From positions 1 through 64,000 of the forward strand of contig NZ_JBHULI010000003.1 of NCBI RefSeq assembly GCF_042684365.1: a stretch of DNA of 64,000 nt, written 5' to 3'. The notes under the pieces are model-generated. The model made no database searches. It was not told the DNA's origin and saw only the letters and a program-made list of their open reading frames with translations. The position numbers and the translations under genes are program-made. Shown here piece by piece: positions 1 through 7,397 of this stretch. The stretch's first letter is position 1. Each line of letters opens with the position of its first letter. Source of the stretch: Gracilimonas halophila. Lineage in GTDB: Bacteria; Bacteroidota; Rhodothermia; Balneolales; Balneolaceae.

Positions 1-42
1 ATAAATTTCTTTGCGAGCTTGCGTAGCTGTTAGTGTTTTCAT
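1..42 (-). CDS. Phd/YefM-like antitoxin, N-terminal fragment (second integron cassette)
   Basis: Only the first 14 codons lie in the window; the rest runs off the left edge. They read MKTLTATQARKEIY, which resembles the N-terminus of Phd/YefM-family antitoxins (short beta strand then an 'ARxxL/I' helix), DNA-binding proteins that neutralise a partner toxin and repress their own operon. It is the first gene after the attC at 119-247, on the same strand as the upstream cassette gene, so it should be the start of cassette two. A TTGACA-N17-TACGTT promoter candidate lies 32 bp upstream, which is typical of cassette TA modules carrying their own promoter. The identification rests on 14 residues and is therefore tentative; the toxin is not visible. 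Confidence 0.5.
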   Translation of the reverse strand, partial: MKTLTATQARKEIY

Positions 43-73
43 GGGTTGGTAACTTAAGTTCATTTATAAAACT

Positions 74-102
74 AACGTACGTCATTCCGTACATATTGTC
101 AA
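74..102 (-). promoter_or_regulatory. Candidate promoter/operator of the cassette-two antitoxin
   Basis: Reading the minus strand, TTGACA (102-97) is separated by 17 bases from TACGTT (79-74), a sigma70-like arrangement. The spacer and -10 contain the repeated word GTAC (77-80 and 89-92) around an 8-base centre, which could be an autoregulatory operator. Bacteroidota usually use a different -33/-7 promoter, so a proteobacterial-style promoter here would fit a transferable cassette. Confidence 0.35.
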
Positions 103-118
103 GTTATAAGAAAAGGTA

Positions 119-247
119 GCATAACGGCCTGGCGCTTAAGGTGCAGGCGCCAGAGCTTTGAAATTGACTGCTAAAGAAATTGTAACTATAAAACGAGAAA
201 CTGGCAAACAACGGCGAGGCCTGTCACCCTTGAAGCGCTGGTTATGC
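119..247 (-). other. attC recombination site of integron cassette one
   Basis: On the minus strand the 129-bp segment begins GCATAAC (247-241) and ends GTTATGC (125-119), the complementary R'' and R' boxes with the invariant AAC/GTT triplets. Inside them the arms GCGCTTCAAGGGTGACAGGC and GCCTGCACCTTAAGCGC pair, except for single extra bases (extrahelical C, G and A) on one arm and an asymmetric unpaired spacer (CA against GGCCTG) between R and L boxes. A central roughly 60-base unpaired-to-variable region completes the shape. This is the known architecture of attC sites, which are recognised as folded single strands by IntI. The stop codon of the cassette gene lies inside R'', the usual tight packing of cassettes. 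Confidence 0.85.
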
Positions 248-1223
248 CCATTTTTCAAAGAGATGGTGAAACAACTCTTTATTTTCTAAAAACCACTCAT
301 AAATACTTTTAACTTCTTGAATACATTTTTTTGCTTTCTCTGATTGAGATTCTACAGATCTATTTAAATCCAAAACGGGAACTTTCTTTCGGATCACAGC
401 CGATTTCCCTGCTTGTTGAATATAGATTCGGTCGGTAATTATTTCACTCATAGATTCTCTAATAATTCCAGTTTTATTAGCAGCTTTGGAAATTTGCAGA
501 TCTACATTTCCATAAGTGAATTTATGAATTAAACTTAATCTGGAAAGCAAATTTGGTGGGTAAAAATACACAAACGAAGAGCCTGATGGCTTTTTGTTTG
601 GTCGAGGCATATTTAGTACTGGAGCCACGTCATTAACTAGGTGCCAATAATTTATCCAAAATTGACTCGCCTTTTCATCTTCTATTAGTTGATAACCGTG
701 TTTAGCTTTATGAATAGCTCTCTTTAAAAGAGCAATTTTAAATTTACTTCTGTGTGAATTTACAGCGCCTTCTTTAAACCAGTTTCTTAAGTCTTCATAA
801 AAAACACAGGCATCGATTTCTAAGGATTCAAAATCGTTGGAATATTCTTTAGGAGCTACTAAAATTATTTTATAGTCATCACATTTATCCTGTCTAAGAT
901 AAGTTTCACCACGCTTTTTATATCGCTGCAGTTGATTAGTTTGAAATTGCGCTGCTACCTTATTTTCGATTAATAGCACCAATCTTTGATCAGCGTCATT
1001 AGTCAGATAAACTTCTAAATCTGATTCTCCATAGCTATCGGTATGAGAGCGGTAAACTTTTTTAACTGTGAAATTGGAATCCTTGAAGGCTTCAAATTTC
1101 CTGAGAAATAAGGAAGCAAAAGTAGAGGAAGAAGCAAATTCTTCAGCAAGCAAAAAGTCAATCTCCTTTTCTCTTACGTCTGCGATCTTGAATTCCATAG
1201 CAAGTTTTTAAAAATGGGTATAA
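125..1223 (-). mobile_element. Integron gene cassette one (nuclease-like gene plus attC)
   Basis: The cassette is bounded by two GTT core sites on the minus strand: GTTATAC at 1224-1218, next to the integrase, and GTTATGC at 125-119, the end of attC. Cutting between G and TT at each gives a unit of about 1,099 bp containing one gene (1198-242), a 25-base leader and the attC. The gene points away from intI, the normal cassette orientation. Position one in the array implies it is the most recently inserted or most strongly expressed cassette; that is inference from how integrons work. Confidence 0.8.
242..1198 (-). CDS. PD-(D/E)XK nuclease superfamily protein in integron cassette
   Basis: The 318-residue product shows the core of the PD-(D/E)XK nuclease fold: GESDLEV with Asp60, then a strand LVLLIENKV giving the E-x-K pair Glu78 and Lys80, followed by an NQLQRY helix (residues 88-93). 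This order resembles the PDDEXK_4 family of nuclease-like proteins of unknown target. There is no signal peptide or membrane segment, so it should be cytoplasmic. The C-terminal half (residues about 185-318) has no recognised domain and may determine target. The gene fills an integron cassette and its TAA stop lies inside the attC R'' box. A role in phage defence or DNA restriction is plausible for a cassette nuclease but not shown. ATG start at 1198; its leader is only about 25 bases from the core site. Confidence 0.75.
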   Translation of the reverse strand: MEFKIADVREKEIDFLLAEEFASSSTFASLFLRKFEAFKDSNFTVKKVYRSHTDSYGESDLEVYLTNDADQRLVLLIENKVAAQFQTNQLQRYKKRGETYLRQDKCDDYKIILVAPKEYSNDFESLEIDACVFYEDLRNWFKEGAVNSHRSKFKIALLKRAIHKAKHGYQLIEDEKASQFWINYWHLVNDVAPVLNMPRPNKKPSGSSFVYFYPPNLLSRLSLIHKFTYGNVDLQISKAANKTGIIRESMSEIITDRIYIQQAGKSAVIRKKVPVLDLNRSVESQSEKAKKCIQEVKSIYEWFLENKELFHHLFEKWA

Positions 1224-1430
1224 CATATTAATATGCGACAAGGGGTATCTTATAAGACGTCGTATAATCTTCTAAAACATCCCTCACAATAACTCCTGAA
1301 ACACCTTTTGGTTTATATGCGAAGGAAATGTCGCATAACCTCGTCGGATAAAATTCAATTATTTTTGTAAGGAATTGCTTTCTCATCGCTCTAACAATAT
1401 AGCAACATTATTATTTTTAGCAATTGTGTT
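1224..1430. other. Candidate attI and integrase leader region
   Basis: This gap between intI and the first cassette should hold attI. The core GTTATAC ends it on the cassette side (1224-1218). A second core-like GTTATGC occurs at 1339-1333 (minus). The word TATGCGA appears at 1232-1238 and 1316-1322, and inverted as TCGCATA at 1331-1337, so several short repeats could be integrase-binding sites. No ORF of note is present. The exact limits of attI cannot be read from sequence alone; the second core-like word might instead mark a decayed short cassette. Confidence 0.5.
1261..1289 (-). promoter_or_regulatory. Candidate cassette promoter (Pc)
   Basis: On the minus strand TTGTGA (1289-1284) is followed after 17 bases by TATACG (1266-1261), pointing into the cassette array from between intI and the first cassette. 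Classical integrons carry a Pc promoter in intI or attI that drives cassette genes. The match is to a sigma70 consensus, not the Bacteroidota one, so confidence is low. Confidence 0.3.
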
Positions 1431-2393
<963 letters not shown>

Positions 2394-2432
2394 AAGAAGT
2401 AACCAGCTTTCAATGGGAACAAAAAAAAGGGC

Positions 2433-2580
2433 GTCATCCTGAGCGAAAGCGAAGGATCTTGCCTTAGCGAAGCATAGGATGTTGTATGCAAGATCAACAG
2501 TTGCGGTGGATAAGTTGTTGCCGGGGTTAAGTTGGCAGCCCAAACTATGCAAGGTTCTTCGGGGGTACCCTCAGAATGAC
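2433..2580. repeat. Imperfect palindromic repeat, copy 1, before GIY-YIG gene
   Basis: A roughly 148-bp element with terminal inverted repeats GTCATCCTGAG and CTCAGAATGAC. It shares long blocks with 2922-3071 in the same orientation, such as GTGGATAAGTTGTTGCCGGG and the AAGGTTCTT(c/t)GGG segment. It begins 40 bp after the intI stop and ends 18 bp before the GIY-YIG start codon. Dispersed elements with these ends are common between genes in Bacteroidota-type genomes. Confidence 0.8.
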
Positions 2581-2598
2581 TTTTATTTATATTTAGTT

Positions 2599-2931
2599 AT
2601 GGAAGCTTATACATATATAGTAACCAATCCTAAAAAAACCACACTCTATACCGGGGTAACCAATGATCTGAGAAGGAGGATTGTAGAGCATTATCTGGAC
2701 CGAGGTGCCTCCAAATCCTTTGCAGGGAAATATTATTGTTATCTTCTCATTTGGTATGAAGTTTTTCCAATCATGAACGAAGCTATTCAAGCTGAGAAAA
2801 GGATAAAGGGGAAGAACAGAAAGTGGAAAGAAAAACTGATCAGAAAACGTAATCCGTATTGGAATTCATTGAATAAAAATGTTCTTGGGGAGTGGCCGCC
2901 GAACAAAACATTGCCTCCCGAGTCATCCTGA
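2599..2931 (+). CDS. GIY-YIG nuclease family protein (UPF0213/YhbQ-like)
   Basis: The 110-residue product is a single GIY-YIG domain: TYIVTN and LYTGVTND form the two motif strands, RRRIVEHY supplies the conserved arginine and tyrosine, and the helix with EAIQAEKRIKG carries the catalytic glutamate. Free-standing proteins of this type bind or nick DNA; their cellular role is poorly known. I chose ATG 2599 because the longer frame upstream is encoded by the repeat. The gene is tightly framed by direct repeats: copy 1 ends 18 bp upstream and the TGA stop lies inside copy 2. This makes a nuclease-plus-repeat unit that may be mobile, or a domesticated gene whose surroundings attract the repeat. 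Confidence 0.8.
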   Translation: MEAYTYIVTNPKKTTLYTGVTNDLRRRIVEHYLDRGASKSFAGKYYCYLLIWYEVFPIMNEAIQAEKRIKGKNRKWKEKLIRKRNPYWNSLNKNVLGEWPPNKTLPPESS

Positions 2932-3071
2932 GGGTACCCCCGAAGGACCTCGCATTTAGCGGAGCATGGGTGTTGTTTGCAACATCAACAGTTGCAGTGG
3001 ATAAGTTGTTGCCGGGGTTTAGTTGGCAGCCTCATCTATGTAAGGTTCTTTGGGAGCACCCTCAGAATGAC
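2922..3071. repeat. Imperfect palindromic repeat, copy 2, after GIY-YIG gene
   Basis: A 150-bp direct copy of the 2433-2580 element, again with GTCATCCTGAG and CTCAGAATGAC ends. Internal blocks match copy 1 with scattered substitutions. The 5' part differs more (GGGTACCCCCGAAGGACC in place of CGAAAGCGAAGGATC). The GIY-YIG stop codon is formed by the CTGAG of its left end. A 65-codon reading frame across this element is repeat-encoded and is not called. Confidence 0.8.
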
Positions 3072-3101
3072 TTTGTAATTAAACATTGATGACTGCAGCA
3101 A

Positions 3102-3389
3102 CTACCGCCCCTTCAAAACCCCAGACAAATTCAGCTTATGAATGGGAATAAGATAAGAAGAAAGCATTTCGTCTTTATGAATACCCAACTCCCCCGTTCC
3201 TCTGAAATCAACCATGCACACTTTTTCTGCCGTTTGCACCACTTCACCGATACCATAATATTCAGGACTCGGGCCATAATAAACCAGGTCACCGGTACGA
3301 AGTGTATTTTTAGCCCGCCGGTGGTAGGGAAGTATCACCGGGAGGAGGTCAAGCCGATAAGATAGTTTGCGATTTCTTGAGAGTGCCAT
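3102..3389 (-). CDS. Small beta-rich hypothetical protein downstream of tsaE
   Basis: A 95-residue protein I do not recognise. After a basic N-terminus (MALSRNRKLSYRLDLLPVILP) it has RTGDLVYYGPSPEYYGIGEV and KVCMVDFRG, a pattern reminiscent of small SH3-like barrels where a 'GD.V' turn precedes alternating strands. No signal peptide, membrane segment or cysteines of note. The ATG overlaps the tsaE stop by one base (TGATG), so it is probably translated from the tsaE message; a GTG one codon earlier is an alternative start. Function unknown. Confidence 0.6.
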   Translation of the reverse strand: MALSRNRKLSYRLDLLPVILPYHRRAKNTLRTGDLVYYGPSPEYYGIGEVVQTAEKVCMVDFRGTGELGIHKDEMLSSYLIPIHKLNLSGVLKGR

Positions 3390-3826
3390 CACTCATGCTG
3401 CTTTTGATGAATATGGATGCTTCGTTTCGAATCCGATACATGTGAGATATGAACCCGGATCGCTTCTTCAGGAATCAGGGAATCAATGATCTCAGGCCAT
3501 TCAACGAGGCAAACGCCTTCTCCATAAAAATATTCTTCCGCACCAATTTCAAGGGCTTCCTGTTCACTCTTGAGTCGGTAACAATCAAAGTGATATACAG
3601 GAAGTTTACCGGAATATTCATGGATCAATGTATAGGTTGGTGAACTTACGGATTCAGGGGCTATTCCAAAAAAGGAAGCCACTCCTTTTACAAAATGCGT
3701 TTTTCCTGCACCCAGATCTCCTTCCAGGCACACCACGTCTCCGAGTCTGAGTTGCTTTCCTAACTCGAATCCGGCCTCAATGGTTTCCTCAACGGAAGAG
3801 CTTTCAAAAGGTGATGACAGATCCAT
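3389..3826 (-). CDS. tsaE: tRNA threonylcarbamoyladenosine ATPase TsaE
   Basis: A 145-residue YjeE/TsaE P-loop ATPase, close to the family's usual length. The Walker A is GDLGAGKT (residues 36-43), followed by SSPTYTLIHEY, HFDCYRL and the LVEWPE signature near 108-113. In bacteria TsaE acts with TsaB and TsaD to make the t6A37 modification of ANN-decoding tRNAs; it hydrolyses ATP to reset the complex. The cytoplasmic product shows no unusual features. It is followed by a one-base-overlapping small gene. Upstream, a 170-bp gap with a long hairpin separates it from porX. Confidence 0.92.
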   Translation of the reverse strand: MDLSSPFESSSVEETIEAGFELGKQLRLGDVVCLEGDLGAGKTHFVKGVASFFGIAPESVSSPTYTLIHEYSGKLPVYHFDCYRLKSEQEALEIGAEEYFYGEGVCLVEWPEIIDSLIPEEAIRVHISHVSDSKRSIHIHQKQHE

Positions 3827-3916
3827 CAGAGAATTATGGGGTTAATTTCGTAAAGCCCAAAGATAACATGGAATTCAAACATCTTTAGCGAAAATTTGAG
3901 TTTTCTGGTGTTAAAG

Positions 3917-3983
3917 TGCGACGGTGTTAATGTGTTACCAAGGTTGGAAATGGTAACACATTAACACCATATCACGGTCGCAC
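3917..3983. repeat. Long hairpin with perfect 18-bp arms downstream of porX
   Basis: Arms at 3923-3940 (GGTGTTAATGTGTTACCA) and 3951-3968 are perfectly complementary around a 10-base loop. A further 7-bp pair, GTGCGAC/GTCGCAC, lies at 3916-3922 and 3977-3983. It starts 13 bp beyond the porX stop and lacks a U-tract on either strand, so it may stop transcription or protect the mRNA end, or be a dispersed palindrome. Confidence 0.8.
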
Positions 3984-3995
3984 CATCACACAAAG

Positions 3996-5537
3996 CTACT
4001 TCGGCTTCAGAGTGGCAATGGGTAAGATCATCTCCTCCATCGAAGCTCCGCCGTGCTGAAAAGTATCACGGTAGCGGTTTTGATAGCGGTGATAGTTGGT
4101 AGGGTATACAAAGTAATAATCTTCCCGTGCGATCATATAATTATTGATGTTACCAACCGCAGGTAACCGGAATTGCTTGGGATCATCCATGAAGATGACC
4201 GAATCAGACTCATTGGCTTTTAAATTTCTTCCATATTTGTAGCGGAGATTGGTGGCCGTGTCTTTATCTCCGTATACCTTGGTATCCCGTAATGCGCGTA
4301 CCGACCCGTGATCGGTGGTGATGATAAGCGTGACATTTTCCTTGGCCAGGCCTTTGAACATCTGCAAAAGAGAAGAATGCTGAAACCAGGCTTCCGTTAC
4401 CGAGCGGAAAGCGGAGACATCGGGAGCCAGCTCCTTGATTACGTCAGAATCGGAGCGGGAATGAACAAGGGTATCCACGAAATTAAATACAAAAGTAGCC
4501 AGTTTTGACTGCGCATAGCTCTGTATCTTTTCAGCTACCCTGCGGCCGCTGGTTGCGTTAAGCATCTTTTCATATTTAAAATTGATGTCGATGCCGTGGC
4601 GTTCAAGCTGTCGTTTCAGTAACTCTTCTTCGTGGCGGTTCAGGGATGACTCGTCCTGACCCTGTTGCCATAAGTCCGGATACATCCGGTCAATATCAGC
4701 AGGATATAATCCTGCAAAAATGGAATTTCGGGAGTAAGGAGTAGCGGTCGGTAAAATGGAATAATAGAAATCAGTATCAATGGAAAAGTAGTTGGAAAGA
4801 AATGGCTCAAAGATCAGCCACTGATCATACCGCATGCAATCGATGATGAAGAACATCACGTGCTCATCTTTATCGAGACGGGGATTTACATACTTCTCAA
4901 ATATTTCTGGAGAGAGTGTTGGCCGGCTATCGCTTTTGCCCATCCAGTCGCGATATTCCTGATCTAAAAATTTCCCAAATTCTTTATTGGCCTGCTGAAA
5001 CTGATCCGATAGCACTTGTTGCAACCCTTCATCTCCGTCCCCAAGGTCAATTTCCCATTGGGTCAGTTCTTTGTACACATCGATCCATTCTTTCCAGTGC
5101 GAGCCGGGATGAATTCTTGAAGACAACTCATTGAATTGTCGCAAGTAGATCTGAGCAGATTTTTCGGTTTGAATGCGGCTACGCTCCAACAGACGTTTAG
5201 TGGTCAATAAAATCTGGTTAGGGTTTACCGGTTTGATGAGGTAGTCGGAGATCTTCCCGCCAATGGCATCTTCCATGATCGACTCCTCTTCACTCTTTGT
5301 GATCATGACCACAGGCAGCGAAGGTTGCAGGGATTTGATCTTTTCAAGGGTTTCGATACCACCCATGCCGGGCATTTGTTCATCCAGGTATACGATGTCA
5401 AAGGCTTCGGAGGCGATCAAACTTACAGCGTCATCACCATTTGTGACAGGAGTAATTTCAAATCCTTTTTTCTCTAAAAATATGATGTGTGATTGCAGAT
5501 GATCGATCTCATCGTCTGCCCAAAGTATTTTTGGCAT
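3996..5537 (-). CDS. porX: PorX-type response regulator with PglZ domain
   Basis: A 513-residue two-domain protein. Residues 1-120 are a CheY-like receiver with the acidic pocket ADDE (8-10), phospho-acceptor Asp52 (YLDEQMPG), Thr80 and Lys102 (IKPVN). From about 225 to the end is a PglZ/alkaline-phosphatase-superfamily domain: FFIIDCMRYDQW, SILPTATPYSRNSIFAGLYP, VDTLVHSRS and ITTDHGS carry the predicted metal ligands. This architecture is PorX, which with the PorY kinase controls the type IX secretion system in Bacteroidota and has been reported to act as an oligonucleotide phosphodiesterase. It does not indicate BREX, as no other BREX gene is near. It is monocistronic by appearance, with a hairpin after its stop. 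A T9SS cargo candidate is encoded at 10500. Confidence 0.9.
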   Translation of the reverse strand: MPKILWADDEIDHLQSHIIFLEKKGFEITPVTNGDDAVSLIASEAFDIVYLDEQMPGMGGIETLEKIKSLQPSLPVVMITKSEEESIMEDAIGGKISDYLIKPVNPNQILLTTKRLLERSRIQTEKSAQIYLRQFNELSSRIHPGSHWKEWIDVYKELTQWEIDLGDGDEGLQQVLSDQFQQANKEFGKFLDQEYRDWMGKSDSRPTLSPEIFEKYVNPRLDKDEHVMFFIIDCMRYDQWLIFEPFLSNYFSIDTDFYYSILPTATPYSRNSIFAGLYPADIDRMYPDLWQQGQDESSLNRHEEELLKRQLERHGIDINFKYEKMLNATSGRRVAEKIQSYAQSKLATFVFNFVDTLVHSRSDSDVIKELAPDVSAFRSVTEAWFQHSSLLQMFKGLAKENVTLIITTDHGSVRALRDTKVYGDKDTATNLRYKYGRNLKANESDSVIFMDDPKQFRLPAVGNINNYMIAREDYYFVYPTNYHRYQNRYRDTFQHGGASMEEMILPIATLKPK

Positions 5538-5636
5538 GGAATTCCTGTACTTAAAATTTACTGCTGTACCTTAAAATACGAAAGACACTACAAATCTTAC
5601 TTTTTTGATACAGTGTTTATAATGATGAATAATTGA

Positions 5637-6179
5637 TTAATCCTCGAGGGTGATAAAAGGCCGTATATTTTCCAGGCGTTTTTCCCCGATTCCCTTAACG
5701 TTAATGAGTTCGTCGATGGAATCAAAGTCGCCATTAGCCTCTCTGTAATCGATAATATTCTGAGCATAACTTGGCCCGATGCCATCCAACTTTTGTAGTT
5801 CAGCGCTGCTTGCCGTATTGATATTTATCAAAACCTCGATGGTTGATGCGTCGGGTTCAGGAGCCATTTCTGAAGCTGTGGTGTTGGCCTGAGCTTCAGA
5901 AGATTGCTCATCATCTTGAGCAACTGTAGCCTGTGGAAGATATTTTGCAGCTTGTTCTTTTTCTTCTTGCTGAATGGCCGCGCTTCGTCTTTCAAATTCA
6001 GCAACAATCTGTTCATACTCTGCCTGATCATATTGAAATGAGCGTTCCAAAAATATGGACATGGAAAATAAGACAACCAATATGCCCAATAGAAGGCTAA
6101 AGGCAATACGTTCTTTGCGGGAGATCTGAAGTTTCTCCAGCCAGAAAAAAGCCTTCCGTTTTAGATTGTTGAAATTCAT
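5637..6179 (-). CDS. Membrane-anchored helix-hairpin-helix (ComEA-like) protein
   Basis: Starting at ATG 6179 the product has 180 residues: a short basic cytoplasmic end, one membrane helix (about 24-43, AFSLLLGILVVLFSMSIFL), an acidic, Gln/Glu-rich linker, and a C-terminal pair of helix-hairpin-helix motifs. The HhH region begins ININTASSAELQKLDGIGP and continues with INVKGIGEKRLENIRPFI, the ComEA signature. Such proteins bind DNA at the outer side of the inner membrane and support DNA uptake in competent bacteria. A longer frame using TTG at 6206 is possible but less likely. No other competence gene lies nearby, so function in transformation is inference. Confidence 0.75.
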   Translation of the reverse strand: MNFNNLKRKAFFWLEKLQISRKERIAFSLLLGILVVLFSMSIFLERSFQYDQAEYEQIVAEFERRSAAIQQEEKEQAAKYLPQATVAQDDEQSSEAQANTTASEMAPEPDASTIEVLININTASSAELQKLDGIGPSYAQNIIDYREANGDFDSIDELINVKGIGEKRLENIRPFITLED

Positions 6180-6245
6180 ATGCTTAATATGATCGTGACA
6201 GGGCAAAAACTCAATGGTAATTTAAAAAAAAAGCAAAAAACCCAT

Positions 6246-6384
6246 CGTCCGACCACTGAAATAAGCAACCCCGGCCATACCCAAGCCCCGAAGTGGTCTG
6301 ACGAATGAAAGGCAAGGCTCCCGATCCTGCGAAAACCAAAAAAAGCCTTGATCATTCATCAGACGAGCTGTAGTCGTCGGATGA
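6246..6384. repeat. Compound REP palindrome, copy A
   Basis: Two nested palindromes in one unit. The first (6246-6303) has arms CGTCCGACCACT and AGTGGTCTGACG. A spacer with pairing blocks GGCAAGGCT/AGCCTTGATC leads to the second, CATCAGACGAGCT with AGTCGTCGGATG (to about 6382). All four tips are variants of TCRTC(C/A)GAC(C/G)A, so the element behaves as a double REPIN. It is repeated almost unchanged at 7177-7316, across the RAYT gene. Confidence 0.8.
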
Positions 6385-6412
6385 AGTTCATCCGCAATCT
6401 CACCCACTCCAA

Positions 6413-6470
6413 CGTCCGACCACTGAAATAAGCAACCCCGGCCATACTCAAGCCCCGAAGTGGTCTGACG
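6413..6470. repeat. REP palindrome, copy B (first module only)
   Basis: A 58-bp direct copy of the first palindrome of copy A, from CGTCCGACCACT to AGTGGTCTGACG, with one or two substitutions in the loop region. It lies between copy A and the RAYT transposase gene, 71 bp upstream of its start codon. Confidence 0.8.
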
Positions 6471-6541
6471 ATTTTTAAGTCAATGCACTAAAAATTCAAT
6501 CGAATATTTTCAGCTTTGATTTACGTTTATTATAGTTAAAG

Positions 6542-7150
6542 ATGCAATTTTATCCCGGGCATACATATCATCTTTATAATCAGGGGAATAATAGACAGCA
6601 GCTGTTTTTTGAATCAGAAAATTATCTCTATTTCCTTAAAAAGGTTAGAAAGGGATTGCTTCCATACTGTAACATTATAGCCTGGTGCTTAATGCCTAAT
6701 CATTTTCATTTTTTGATACAGGTGCATGAAGATTACACTCATCAAAATGCTATAAATAATAAAGAGAAAATTGTAAATCCATTAAACCGGAAAATAGGTT
6801 CTATTCAAAGTTCATATACAAAGGCAATTAATAACAGGTACAATAGGACTGGCTCGCTATTCAGACAAAGAACAAAAGCCAAAATTTTAAGCGATAAGAG
6901 TAAAAGTAGAGTAGACACTGCTGTAAATTGTTTTTTCTATATACATCAAAATCCGCTGAAGGCCGGTTTGGTAGAGAGCCTTGAGGGTTGGGAGTTTTCT
7001 TCATTTAAAGACTATGCTGGTATAAGAAACGGAGATCTATGCAACATAGATTTGGGAAAAGACCTGTTCAACCTCCCAAATAATGCAAGAGATTTCTACG
7101 AACTTTCCTATCGAACAATACCAGATCAGGTCATAAAGAAATTCTACTGA
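6542..7150 (+). CDS. REP-associated tyrosine transposase (RAYT, Y1 family)
   Basis: A 202-residue single-domain Y1 transposase of the IS200/RAYT type. MQFYPGHTYHLYNQGNN is the first strand, CLMPNHFHFLIQV gives the HxH metal-binding motif, SYTKAINNRYNRTGSLFRQR is the conserved central helix, and FYIHQNPLKAGLV carries the presumed catalytic tyrosine. RAYTs are domesticated single-copy transposases that mobilise or maintain REP palindromes. The gene is flanked in direct orientation by copies A and B upstream and copy C downstream of one REP family, exactly the context expected. The frame is intact. Codon use appears more A+T-rich than its neighbours, consistent with mobile origin. Confidence 0.88.
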   Translation: MQFYPGHTYHLYNQGNNRQQLFFESENYLYFLKKVRKGLLPYCNIIAWCLMPNHFHFLIQVHEDYTHQNAINNKEKIVNPLNRKIGSIQSSYTKAINNRYNRTGSLFRQRTKAKILSDKSKSRVDTAVNCFFYIHQNPLKAGLVESLEGWEFSSFKDYAGIRNGDLCNIDLGKDLFNLPNNARDFYELSYRTIPDQVIKKFY

Positions 7151-7176
7151 TCGACCTAAAAAGACACTCCTTACTT

Positions 7177-7316
7177 CGTCCGACCACTGAAACAAGCAAC
7201 CCCAGCCAAACCTAAACCCCGAAGTGGTCTGACGAATGAAAGGCAAGGCTCCCGATCCTGGGAAAACCAAAACAAGCCTTGATCATTCATCAGACGAGCT
7301 TTAGTCGTCGGATGAA
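7177..7316. repeat. Compound REP palindrome, copy C
   Basis: A full-length direct copy of 6246-6384, with the same two palindromes and the same GGCAAGGCTCCCGATCCTG spacer. It begins 26 bp after the RAYT stop. Differences from copy A are few and mostly in loops. Confidence 0.8.
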
Positions 7317-7397
7317 ACATCTCTTCACTCCCTAAAAAATCACGATAATAATTTGTTTGGTAATACAGGATGTGGGATTTTTGGCCAAACGAATATT

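Noticed and set aside
2892..3089. A 65-codon frame after the GIY-YIG gene
   Set aside because: It is encoded by repeat copy 2 and a similar frame is opened by copy 1, so it reflects the repeat and not a gene.
3996..5537. PglZ domain as a sign of a BREX phage defence system
   Set aside because: The domain is fused to a receiver domain, the PorX architecture, and no brx, pglX or other BREX gene is near.
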